Shown: positions 44,084 to 51,326 of the stretch, in pieces | How the letters are laid out: each line of letters begins with the position of its first letter | Numbering within the stretch: the first letter of the stretch is position 1 | NCBI RefSeq assembly: GCF_014204755.1 | Contig: NZ_JACHLZ010000001.1 | Coordinates: forward strand, 2,418,001-2,482,000 | Direction of reading: 5' to 3' | Length of the DNA stretch: 64,000 nt | Source of the DNA: Brachybacterium aquaticum | GTDB taxonomy: Bacteria; Actinomycetota; Actinomycetes; Actinomycetales; Dermabacteraceae | The notes under the pieces: model-generated | What the model was told of the DNA's origin: nothing | Databases searched by the model: none | The model's input: the letters and a program-made list of their open reading frames with translations, nothing else | Made by a program: the position numbers and the translations under genes

Positions 44084-44537
44084 GGGGTGTTTTCCTTCGT
44101 TGTCGTGAGTCACAGGACGTGACCCGTAGAGATGCGCTGCCCGGAGGCGGCGCGGACCACCGCCGACGACGGGACGTCGCCGGTGCGGTCGGAATGTGGG
44201 GCCGGTGCGGCCGGGGCGGAGGAGGTGATGGGACCCTTGTCTTCTCGGTGTGTCTGCGCGACCGTCGTCGGTCGCCTCCGAGGGAGGCATCCTGCGCCGT
44301 GCGTGTCGGCGCACCCACCGCCGGGGGGCGGGGCCGTGCGGCCGACATCGACCACCCTACGGCATCGCGGGCCAAGGTCGTTCCCGGGAGACCCACCGAT
44401 GTGATCCAGCGGACCTCGCGGGTCCGGCGCGCTAGGGTGCGGGGAGAGAACCCCGGCGGCCCGGGGGCGGGTCCTGGTCGATCCCCGCTCCGCGGCCCCG
44501 CGAAGGAATTGCCGCACCGCGAAGGAAATGAGGCCCC
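44084..44537. other. 454-bp divergent region between csp and the monooxygenase gene
   Basis: It contains a minus-strand -10-like TAGGGT (44353-44358) for csp and a plus-strand TAGGGT (44433-44438) for the monooxygenase. The csp-proximal ~260 bases could be a structured 5' leader. No tRNA or known riboswitch is recognised. A short plus-strand ORF at 44228 has poor codon use and is not called. Confidence 0.5.
44433..44438 (+). promoter_or_regulatory. Putative -10 box TAGGGT for the monooxygenase-ABC operon
   Basis: TAGGGT predicts a start near 44445 and a ~93-base GC-rich leader ending with AAGGAAATGAGG before the GTG at 44538. Confidence 0.4.
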
Positions 44538-45677
44538 GTGTCCGACGCCGCCGTCTCCCCCCGCTTCCACTGGTTCCTGCCGCCGCGCGGCGACGCCATG
44601 GCCCCCACCGCGGTCGCCGTGGAGAACGCCGAGCCCGCGGACCCGGCGCAGCTGATGGACTTCCAGACCGAGGTGGCACTCGCCGCCGAGCAGGGCGGCT
44701 TCACGGGAGTGCTCACCCCCGTCGGCATCAACTGCCCGGACCCGTGGGTGGTCTGCTCCGCGGTCGCGGCCCGCACCTCCACCCTCACTTTCATCGTCGC
44801 GCTGCGCCCGAGCCTCGCCTCGGCGACCCTCGTCGCCCAGCAGGCCGACACCTTCCGCCGCCTCCACCACGGCCGGCTGATCCTCAACATCGTCACCGGC
44901 GGCAACCCCGCCGAGCAGGCCGAATACGGCGTGCACGTCCCCCACGACGAGCGCTACGACATCACCGACGAGACGCTGCAGGCGATCCGCCCTCTGCTGG
45001 ACGGGGGGAAGGTCGACTTCGAGGGCCGCCACCTCCACCTCGTCGGCGCGCAGCTGCCCGAGCCCACCACCCAGCCGGTCCCGATCTTCTTCGGCGGCGC
45101 CTCCGCCAAGGCCGTCGAGGTCGCCGCCGCCCGCGCGGACACCTACCTGCTGTGGGGCGAACCGCTCGCGGACATCGCCGCTCGCCTCGACACCGTGCGC
45201 AAGGCGGCCCGGCAGGCGGGGCGGGAGCTCTCCTACGGCCTGCGCATCCACGTCATCTCCCGCGACACCTCTGAGGAGGCGTGGCAGGTCGCCGCGGACA
45301 TCCAGTCCGGCTTCGACACGGACTCCGTCGCCGAGGTGCAGAAGCTCAAGGCCTCCATGGACTCCGTGGGCCAGGCCCGCATGGGCGCCCTGCACGGCAC
45401 CGAGATCCCCGGCAGCGTGCAGGACCTCGTGGTCGGCCCGAACCTGTGGTCCGGGATCGGGCTGATGCGCGAGGGCGTCGGCACCGCGCTCGTCGGCTCC
45501 CACGACGAGGTCGCCGACCGGCTCGTGGAGTACGCCGACCTCGGCATCGACGAGTTCATCCTCTCCAGCTACCCGCACCGCGACGAGGCGCTGCGGGTGG
45601 GACGCGAGGTCCTCCCCCGCGTCCGCGAGCGGCTGTCCGGCCGCGACAGCGCCCAGTCCTCCGCCGTCGGCGCCTGA
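44538..45677 (+). CDS. LLM-class FMNH2-dependent monooxygenase, SsuD (alkanesulfonate monooxygenase) type
   Basis: This 379-residue TIM-barrel flavin monooxygenase aligns along its length with E. coli SsuD. Shared stretches include FLPPRGD, TGVLTPVG, FIVALRPS, LNIVTGGNP, HDERYD, FFGGAS, YLLWGEP, RIHVISRDT, SVGQARM, NLWSGIGL and GTALVG. SsuD cleaves C-S bonds of sulfonates with FMNH2 and O2. The sulfonate-binding Arg appears kept in ALRPS. No SsuE-type flavin reductase gene is adjacent. It is followed by a CUT1-type sugar importer (gap 43 bases), unlike the usual ssuABC. That suggests a sulfonated carbohydrate substrate, as in sulfoquinovose monooxygenase loci. The start is GTG with AAGGAAATGAGG before it. 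Confidence 0.85.
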   Translation: MSDAAVSPRFHWFLPPRGDAMAPTAVAVENAEPADPAQLMDFQTEVALAAEQGGFTGVLTPVGINCPDPWVVCSAVAARTSTLTFIVALRPSLASATLVAQQADTFRRLHHGRLILNIVTGGNPAEQAEYGVHVPHDERYDITDETLQAIRPLLDGGKVDFEGRHLHLVGAQLPEPTTQPVPIFFGGASAKAVEVAAARADTYLLWGEPLADIAARLDTVRKAARQAGRELSYGLRIHVISRDTSEEAWQVAADIQSGFDTDSVAEVQKLKASMDSVGQARMGALHGTEIPGSVQDLVVGPNLWSGIGLMREGVGTALVGSHDEVADRLVEYADLGIDEFILSSYPHRDEALRVGREVLPRVRERLSGRDSAQSSAVGA

Positions 45678-45720
45678 CCCCGCCGCTCTCCCCTCCCCCC
45701 CTCACGCAACGGAGCCCGCC

Positions 45721-47049
45721 ATGACCACTCGCCGTGCCCACTCCCCCCGCGCTCTCACCTCCCGCGGCGCCGGGCCCTCGCGCCGCGCGCTGCTCTCCGC
45801 CCTCGGCGCGGGCGGTGCCGCCGCCGCGCTCGCGGCCTGCGGCGGCCCCGGCTCCGGCGGCTCGGACGAGCCCGCGGCCGCGCCGTCGGCGGGCGGCGAC
45901 CTGTCCGGGAGCGTGAACTTCTACCACTGGCGCAGCGAGGACAAGGCGGTGCTCGACGAGCTCGTCGCGACCTTCACCGAGCAGACCGGGGTCGAGGTCG
46001 AGCAGACCATCGACCCCTCGGAGCAGTACCAGTCCACCGCCGCCCAGAAGGCGCGCGGCGGGGACATCGGCGATGCGCTCACCGCCTTCCGCGGCACCCA
46101 GCTGGACCAGTTCGCGGAGCTGGGGATCTTCACCGACCTCGGCGACGCGGAGTACGTCGGCAACTACGAGCCGAACCTCATCACCCCCGGCGAGCACGAC
46201 GGAGTGCAGCTGGGCCTTCCCTACCAGCTGGTCTTCAACATGCCGCTGCTGAACACCGACCTGGCGGAGCAGGCGGGCCTCAGCGAGGTCCCCGGCGACT
46301 GGGACGCCTACCTCGACATGCTCGACAAGCTGCGCGGCCTCGGCGTCACCCCCATCGCATGGCCGGGCAACGACCCCGCCAACGCCTTCCAGATCATCAA
46401 CTCGCTGGCCATGAACAACGGCCCGGACGACCAGATGTTCGCGAAGATCGAGACCGGGGAGAACAAGGCCACCGACGACTGGTGGATCAGGAGCCTCACC
46501 CAGTTCCAGGAGCTGTCCGGCTACTTCCAGGACAACTTCGCCGGCTCCGGCGTGGACGGGGTGCTGTCCCTGTTCAGCCAGGGCGAGGCGGCGATCCTGC
46601 CCACCGGCAGCTACCAGATCGGGCAGGTCCGCGAGGCCGGCGGCGCGTTCGGCCTCGACTTCGCGCCGGTGATGACCAATGTCGCCGGGGAGGAGCCCGC
46701 CTATGAGGGCATCTTCAACTCGACCTTCATCCTGGGCGTGAACTCCGCCGCCCAGAACCCCGAGGGTGCGGCGGCCTGGATCGAGTTCCTCTCCGACCCG
46801 GTCAACGCCGCCGCCTACGGCGACGGCACCTCCCAGCACGTGACCGTCGCCGGGGTCGAGTACGAGAACCCGGACCTGCAGGCCCTCGCCCCCTGGCAGA
46901 GCCGCAACACGCTGCTGGCCCCGCGCTTCCAGTTCATCAACCTCGACATCCGCTCCGCGATCGAGAACTCGCTGGTCGCCGTCGCCACCGGCAAGAGCCC
47001 GGAGCAGGCGGCGGAGGAGGCGCAGAAGCTGGTGGAGGAGCAGCTCTGA
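45721..47049 (+). CDS. Carbohydrate ABC transporter substrate-binding lipoprotein (CUT1 type)
   Basis: This 442-residue family 1 extracellular binding protein has an N-terminal RRALLSALGAGG (Tat-like) segment and a lipobox LAAC with Cys40. A Gly/Pro/Ala linker reaches residue ~60. The mature part begins VNFYHWRSEDKAVLDELV and has LGLPYQLVFNMPLLNTDL, then AAILPTGSYQIGQVRE, and a C-terminal SAIENSLVAVATGKSPEQAA, all typical of sugar binders such as maltose or oligosaccharide proteins. It delivers substrate to the two permeases encoded downstream. The stop codon lies in a CTGA that probably also starts the next gene. Confidence 0.88.
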   Translation: MTTRRAHSPRALTSRGAGPSRRALLSALGAGGAAAALAACGGPGSGGSDEPAAAPSAGGDLSGSVNFYHWRSEDKAVLDELVATFTEQTGVEVEQTIDPSEQYQSTAAQKARGGDIGDALTAFRGTQLDQFAELGIFTDLGDAEYVGNYEPNLITPGEHDGVQLGLPYQLVFNMPLLNTDLAEQAGLSEVPGDWDAYLDMLDKLRGLGVTPIAWPGNDPANAFQIINSLAMNNGPDDQMFAKIETGENKATDDWWIRSLTQFQELSGYFQDNFAGSGVDGVLSLFSQGEAAILPTGSYQIGQVREAGGAFGLDFAPVMTNVAGEEPAYEGIFNSTFILGVNSAAQNPEGAAAWIEFLSDPVNAAAYGDGTSQHVTVAGVEYENPDLQALAPWQSRNTLLAPRFQFINLDIRSAIENSLVAVATGKSPEQAAEEAQKLVEEQL

Positions 47050-47999
47050 GCGCCGGCACCACGGCGACGGCGGGCAGCCCGCAGGCGGCCGTCGCCCCGC
47101 CCCGCCGTCGGCGCCGCCGCCGGATCGACCCGCTCCTGCTGCTCTTCCTGGTCCCCGCCGGGGTCGTCTACCTGTGGTTCGTGCTGTGGCCGACGCTGCA
47201 GGCCTTCCAGTACTCGGCGACCGACTGGAACGGGCTCTCGGCGGACTTCAACTGGGTCGGGCTCGGGAACTACGAGAACCTCGCCACGAACGACTCGGTG
47301 TTCCGCAAGGCCTTCGGGAACTCGATCTCGTTCATGCTCGTGGTGGTCATCGGGCAGACGATCCTCTCGCTCGCCCTCGCCCTCGCGCTGCTGCGCAGCT
47401 CGCGGATCTCGATCCTCCTGCGCGCCCTGTTCTTCTTCCCCACGGTGCTGAGCTCCGTCTCGGTGGCGTTCATCTGGTCGTTCATCTACGACCCGAACTT
47501 CGGGCTCGCCAACCGCGCCCTCGCCGCGGTGGGCCTCGGGTCCCTGCAGCAGCCGTGGCTCGGGGACCAGCAGATGGCGATCTTCTACCTCGCCATCGTG
47601 CAGATCTGGTTCCACTCGGGCCAGATGATGGTCGTGTACATCGCGGGGCTGCAGCAGATCCCGCAGGAGCTCTACGACGCGGTCGCGCTCGACGGTGCGG
47701 GGCGCTGGCAGACCTTCCGATACCTCACCTTCCCGCTCGTGCAGCCGGCGACCGTCATCGTCGTCGCGTACACGACGATCCAGTCGTTCAAAGCCTTCGA
47801 CCTGATCATCGCGAGCACCGGCGGCGGCCCGAACAACGCCACCCAGATCCTCGCGACGCTGATCTACCAGACGGCCTTCCGCAACTTCGAGATGGGCTAC
47901 GCCGCCGCGCAGTCGGTGATCTTCATGGTCGTGATCGCCGTCATCACGATCCTGCAGCGCAAGGCCGTGTCCCTCGCCTCCGGAGGGAGCGACCGATGA
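47046..47999 (+). CDS. Carbohydrate ABC transporter permease (MalF-like), probable CTG start
   Basis: This is a 317-residue MalF-type permease. The first canonical in-frame start is a GTG at 47181, which would fall inside the first membrane helix. The codons from 47049 onward encode a normal permease N-terminus: a polar tail, six arginines, then IDPLLLLFLVPAGVVYLWFV. In frame, only a CTG at 47046 fits. It has GGAGGAG five bases before it and overlaps the previous stop as CTGA, like the ATGA and GTGA junctions elsewhere in the window. The EAA-loop is ELYDAVALDGAGRWQTFRYL. Six transmembrane helices are predicted. The next permease overlaps by four bases. Confidence 0.8.
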   Translation: MSAGTTATAGSPQAAVAPPRRRRRRRIDPLLLLFLVPAGVVYLWFVLWPTLQAFQYSATDWNGLSADFNWVGLGNYENLATNDSVFRKAFGNSISFMLVVVIGQTILSLALALALLRSSRISILLRALFFFPTVLSSVSVAFIWSFIYDPNFGLANRALAAVGLGSLQQPWLGDQQMAIFYLAIVQIWFHSGQMMVVYIAGLQQIPQELYDAVALDGAGRWQTFRYLTFPLVQPATVIVVAYTTIQSFKAFDLIIASTGGGPNNATQILATLIYQTAFRNFEMGYAAAQSVIFMVVIAVITILQRKAVSLASGGSDR

Positions 48000-48832
48000 G
48001 GAGGAGCACCCGCTGGGACTGGTCCGAGCTGCCCCGCTGGGCGCTGCTGACCGTGTATGCCCTGATCATCGCGGTGCCGCTGGTCGTGGTGGTGTTCACT
48101 GCCTTCAAGACCTCCCAGCAGATGTACCGCGACCCCTTCGGGCTGCCGCCCACGCCCACGCTCGACAACTTCGCGGAGCTGTGGGCCGGCGGCCGGATCG
48201 GCACGAGCTTCCTGAACTCGGTGACCGTCACCCTCGTCTCGGTGACGGTGACGCTGCTGGTGGCGAGCCTCGCCGCGTTCGCGATCGCACGGCTCGGCGG
48301 CCGGCTCGGCACGATCGTGTTCGCGCTCTTCAGCCTGGGCCTCGCCGTCCCCGCCCAGGTGGCGATGATCCCGCAGTACGTCATCTTCGATCAATTGGGG
48401 CTGACCAACTCCCTGCTGGGCCTGATCCTCATCAACATCGCGGTCACCTGCTCGGTGGCGATCTTCATCCTCACCGGGTTCTTCCGCACCCTGCCCGGGG
48501 AGCTGTTCGAGGCGGCAGAGATCGACGGGGCGAACACCTGGCAGCTGTACTGGCGGATCGCGCTGCCGCTGTCCACGCCGTCCCTCGCGGCGGTGGCGAT
48601 CTTCCTGTTCGTCATGCACTGGAACGACCTGCTCTACCCGCTGCTGTTCATCACCGACCCGGACCTGGCCACGCTCCCCAAGGCGTTGCTGGACTTCAAG
48701 GGCGAGTACACGACGAACTTCCCGGTGCTCTTCGCGGGCGTGGTCATCGCGTCGATCCCGATGATCGTCGCCTACGTGCTGCTGCAGCGCTGGTTCGTCG
48801 CGGGCATCACCGCGGGCGCTGTGAGGGGCTGA
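47996..48832 (+). CDS. Carbohydrate ABC transporter permease (MalG-like)
   Basis: This 278-residue permease is of the MalG type with six helices. Its EAA-loop is ELFEAAEIDGANTWQLYWRI. It carries FKTSQQMYRDPFGLPPTPTLDNF in the first periplasmic loop, common in CUT1 systems. It pairs with the MalF-like protein through an ATGA overlap. No ATPase gene follows, as in many actinobacteria that use one shared MsiK-type ATPase for several sugar importers. The operon probably ends here or continues to the ABM monooxygenase 68 bases on. Confidence 0.88.
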   Translation: MRRSTRWDWSELPRWALLTVYALIIAVPLVVVVFTAFKTSQQMYRDPFGLPPTPTLDNFAELWAGGRIGTSFLNSVTVTLVSVTVTLLVASLAAFAIARLGGRLGTIVFALFSLGLAVPAQVAMIPQYVIFDQLGLTNSLLGLILINIAVTCSVAIFILTGFFRTLPGELFEAAEIDGANTWQLYWRIALPLSTPSLAAVAIFLFVMHWNDLLYPLLFITDPDLATLPKALLDFKGEYTTNFPVLFAGVVIASIPMIVAYVLLQRWFVAGITAGAVRG

Positions 48833-48900
48833 GCGCACGGCTGAGCGCGGGGATGGGGCAGGATGGGGCACTCACCCCCGCCTCCACCGAAGGAGACTCC

Positions 48901-49212
48901 ATGACCGTCGTCGTCACCGCCGTGTTCCAGCCCAAGGACGGCAAGCAGAAGGAGCTCGCCGAGGCGATGCGCCGCGGCATCGAGGCCGTGCACACCGAGC
49001 AGGGCTGCGAGCTCTACGCGATCCACGAGGCCGAGGACGGCACGATCACCATGATCGAGAAGTGGACCAGCGCGGAGGACCTCGACACCCACGGCGACAG
49101 CGACCAGGTCAAGATCCTGCGCGCGGACATCGCCGACCTGATCGAGGGCCCCGCGACCGTCACCCGCATGACCCCGATCCCCGCGGGCACCGCGCAGCAG
49201 GGCGCCCTCTGA
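48901..49212 (+). CDS. Antibiotic biosynthesis monooxygenase (ABM) domain protein
   Basis: This 103-residue protein has the ferredoxin-like ABM fold: VVVTAVFQPKDGKQKELAEAM, HTEQGCELYAIHEAEDG and ITMIEKWTSAEDLDTH. YgiN-type members act as quinol monooxygenases or heme/quinone handling proteins; the substrate cannot be named. GAAGGAG precedes the ATG. It follows the permease genes after a 68-base gap with two short direct repeats. The next gene may start inside its stop codon (CTGA). Confidence 0.83.
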   Translation: MTVVVTAVFQPKDGKQKELAEAMRRGIEAVHTEQGCELYAIHEAEDGTITMIEKWTSAEDLDTHGDSDQVKILRADIADLIEGPATVTRMTPIPAGTAQQGAL

Positions 49213-49973
49213 GCACCGCCGACGCCCTGGAGCCCCAGGAGGAGCGCCCGCCCCGCGAGGAGCGCGACCGCACCCCCTGGGGCTCCGTGCTGCGCAACGT
49301 CCTGCTGGTCGTCGTCGCGGCGGTGATGCTATGGCTCGCCCTGAACGTGCGCCTGCCCTCGCTGTCCGAGCTCCGGGGTGGGATCGAGGACCTCGGCGCC
49401 TGGGCCCCGCTCGCCTTCATCGCGCTGTACGCCGTGGTCGCCCTGACCCCGATCCCGGTGACGATCATGGCCGTCGCGGGCGGGCTGCTGTTCGGGGTGC
49501 CGCTCGGGACGGTGCTGTCGATGGTGGGCGTGGTCACCGGCTGCGTCGGCGCGTACTGGATGGCGCGGGGGCTGGGCCGCGAGACGGTGATGCGGGCGCT
49601 CGGCTCCCACCGCGAGATCGTCGAGGACCGGCTCGAGGGCGGCGGCTTCTACGCGGTGTGCACGCTGCGCCTCATGCCGGGCATCCCCTTCTGGCCCGTG
49701 AACTACGGCAGCGGGGCGCTCGCCATCCCCTTCCGCGAGTTCCTCCTCGCCACCGCTCTCTCGGCCCTGCCCGGCCAGGTCTCCCTCATCGCGATCGGCG
49801 CGTTCGTCGCCTCTCCCTCGGTTCCCGCGGGCGCCGTCGTGGTGGTCTCCTGGATCGTGGTGATCGCGCTGACGATCGCCTCCTTCCGGCGCTGGCGCGC
49901 GACCCGCGCCTCCGCGCCCACCTCGCACGACGCCGGGCCCGGAGTCCCTGACCAGGGCCCGGTTCGGGACTAG
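49209..49973 (+). CDS. TVP38/DedA (SNARE-associated) family membrane protein
   Basis: This membrane protein of the TVP38/TMEM64/DedA family has helices starting at LRNVLLVVVAAVMLWLAL. The family pattern is WAPLAFIALYAVVALTPIPV, then TIMAVAGGLLFGVPLGTVLS and ARGLGRETVM. The C-terminal conserved part is LRLMPGIPFWPVNYGSGAL. Such proteins are lipid scramblase-like. A GTG at 49287 would give a 228-residue protein starting right at helix 1. The 26 codons before it (STADALEPQEERPP...) have G or C in every third position and read as a polar tail. A CTG at 49209 overlapping the ABM stop as CTGA would give 254 residues. I list the longer form but the start is uncertain. Confidence 0.75.
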   Translation: MSTADALEPQEERPPREERDRTPWGSVLRNVLLVVVAAVMLWLALNVRLPSLSELRGGIEDLGAWAPLAFIALYAVVALTPIPVTIMAVAGGLLFGVPLGTVLSMVGVVTGCVGAYWMARGLGRETVMRALGSHREIVEDRLEGGGFYAVCTLRLMPGIPFWPVNYGSGALAIPFREFLLATALSALPGQVSLIAIGAFVASPSVPAGAVVVVSWIVVIALTIASFRRWRATRASAPTSHDAGPGVPDQGPVRD

Positions 49974-50078
49974 ACTTCGGGGCACGCCGACGGCCCGTCG
50001 GCCGCGGCGGGGCCCTCGCCCCGCGCCGCTCGCCCCGAGGACCAGGTCCGTGGTCCCGCACCCGAGTGAGGTTGGCCC

Positions 50079-50171
50079 ATGACCACCACGACCGAGGCCA
50101 CGAGCGGGTTCAGCCCGCGGGTGGCACTGCAGAAGGTCGGCACATCCCTGTCGAACATGGTGATGCCGAAC
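50079..50171 (+). pseudogene. mtlA: N-terminal remnant of mannitol PTS permease (mtlA')
   Basis: From ATG 50079 the frame reads MTTTTEATSGFSPRVALQKV then GTSLSNMVMPN, which is the start of mannitol-type PTS IICB proteins (FGRFLSNMVMPNIGAFIAWG in E. coli). After MPN (ending 50171) the membrane part should follow but does not. The frame continues into unrelated shadow sequence and stops at 50387. GAGGTTG stands before the ATG, so the remnant keeps its translation signals. The rest of the gene is lost in a deletion that joins it to mtlD. Confidence 0.8.
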
Positions 50172-50905
50172 ACGACGACCTGGACGAGAAGGCCTTCTTC
50201 GCCAACACCGCGGTGGACCGCATCGTGCCGGTCCAGGCCGAGGGCTCCGGGCTCGACGTCGTGGTGGAGGACTTCCACGAGTGGGCCGTCGAGCGCGGCC
50301 CCTTCGACGGCGCGGAGCCGGACGTCCCGGGCATCACCTGGGTGGACGAGCTCGGCCCGTACATCGAGCGGAAGCTGTTCACGGTGAACACCGGCCACGC
50401 GACCACCGCCTGGCACGGCGCCCGCACGGGCCATGCCACCATCGCCGAGGCGATCTCCGACCCGGAGGTCTCCGCGCAGGTGACGGCGGTGCTCGAGGAG
50501 ACCTCCTCGCTGCTGGTCGCCAAGCACGGCTTCTCCGAGGAGGAGATGACGAGCTACCGCACCAAGGTGCTGGGCCGCTTCGCCAACGCCTCCCTGCCCG
50601 ACCCGGTGGAGCGCGTGGGCCGCTCCCCGCTGCGCAAGCTCTCGCGCGAGGACCGCATCATCGGCCCCGCCGCCGAGCTCGCCGAGCGGGGACTCGGCCA
50701 CGAGGCGCTGCTGAACGCCCTCTCCGCCGCACTGGTGTTCACGCCGGAGGGCGACGAGGAGGTCGACCGCCTCCAGGAGATCCTCTCCTCCTCCGACCCC
50801 GATGCGGCCACGGCCGAGATCACGGGCCTGGAGCCGTCCCATCCCCTGTACGCCGAGGTGCGCGAGCGGATCGCGTCCCCGGTATATTCCCGTCACAGCG
50901 AGTGA
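50168..50905 (+). pseudogene. mtlD: C-terminal remnant of mannitol-1-phosphate 5-dehydrogenase ('mtlD)
   Basis: In a different frame from mtlA', about 245 codons encode the C-terminal two-thirds of MtlD: TAVDRIVPVQAEG, LDVVVEDFHEWAVERG, ITWVDELGPYIERKLFTVNT, GHATTAW, then VLGRFANASLPDPVERVGRS and LRKLSREDRIIGPAAELAERG. The full enzyme is ~380 residues. The missing first ~140 residues hold the NAD-binding Rossmann fold, so no activity is possible. The junction lies near 50165-50174 (GATGCCGAACACGACGACC). The usual genes between mtlA and mtlD are gone as well. The next gene is ptsH, 43 bases on. Confidence 0.85.
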
Positions 50906-50948
50906 CCCGACGTCCCAACCCCGGGACAGAACCGAAAGGCACACCACC

Positions 50949-51221
50949 ATGGCAGAGCGCACCGTCAAGATCGCCAGCTCCTCGGGCCTGCACGCCCGTC
51001 CGGCCGGCATCTTCGCCCAGGCCGCTGCGGAGCAGCCGGCGTCCGTCACCATCGAGAAGGTCGGCGGCAACGCCGTCCAGGCCTCGAGCATGCTCATGCT
51101 CATGACCCTCGGTGCCGGTCACGGCGACGAGGTCACCCTGCGTGCGGAGGGCGACGGGGCCGAGGAGTCGGTCAACGCCCTCGCGGACCTGCTCGAGAAG
51201 GACCTCGACGCGGAGGGCTGA
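50949..51221 (+). CDS. ptsH: Phosphocarrier protein HPr
   Basis: This 90-residue protein carries phosphate from enzyme I to sugar-specific PTS enzymes. The active-site His15 is in SSGLHARPAG. A Ser46/47-region regulatory site is present in VQASSMLMLMTLG, so HPr kinase-type or allosteric control may exist. It follows the 'mtlD remnant; in related genomes ptsH often ends a mannitol operon. Enzyme I is encoded convergently just beyond a terminator. GAAAGG precedes the ATG. Confidence 0.93.
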   Translation: MAERTVKIASSSGLHARPAGIFAQAAAEQPASVTIEKVGGNAVQASSMLMLMTLGAGHGDEVTLRAEGDGAEESVNALADLLEKDLDAEG

Positions 51222-51248
51222 TCCTCCCCGACGTCCCGGCACGAACGA

Positions 51249-51286
51249 CGAGCCCCGCCCCTCCCTTCCGGGAGCGGCGGGGCTCG
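51249..51286. terminator. Hairpin between ptsH and ptsI
   Basis: CGAGCCCCGCC pairs perfectly with GGCGGGGCTCG, with an inner CTCCC/GGGAG stem and a TTCC loop. It separates convergent genes and may stop both. Confidence 0.75.
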
Positions 51287-51326
51287 CTGCGTGAGGGCTC
51301 AGCGCCCGAGGGTCAGCGCGGGCTCG

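Noticed and set aside
44228-44404. Plus-strand ORF of 58 codons beginning ATGGGACCC with a near-ideal GGAGGAGGTG before it
   Set aside because: Third codon positions are not G/C-biased like real genes here, the peptide is Arg/Pro/Cys-rich shadow-like, and it lies antisense to the csp leader. The Shine-Dalgarno match is probably chance.
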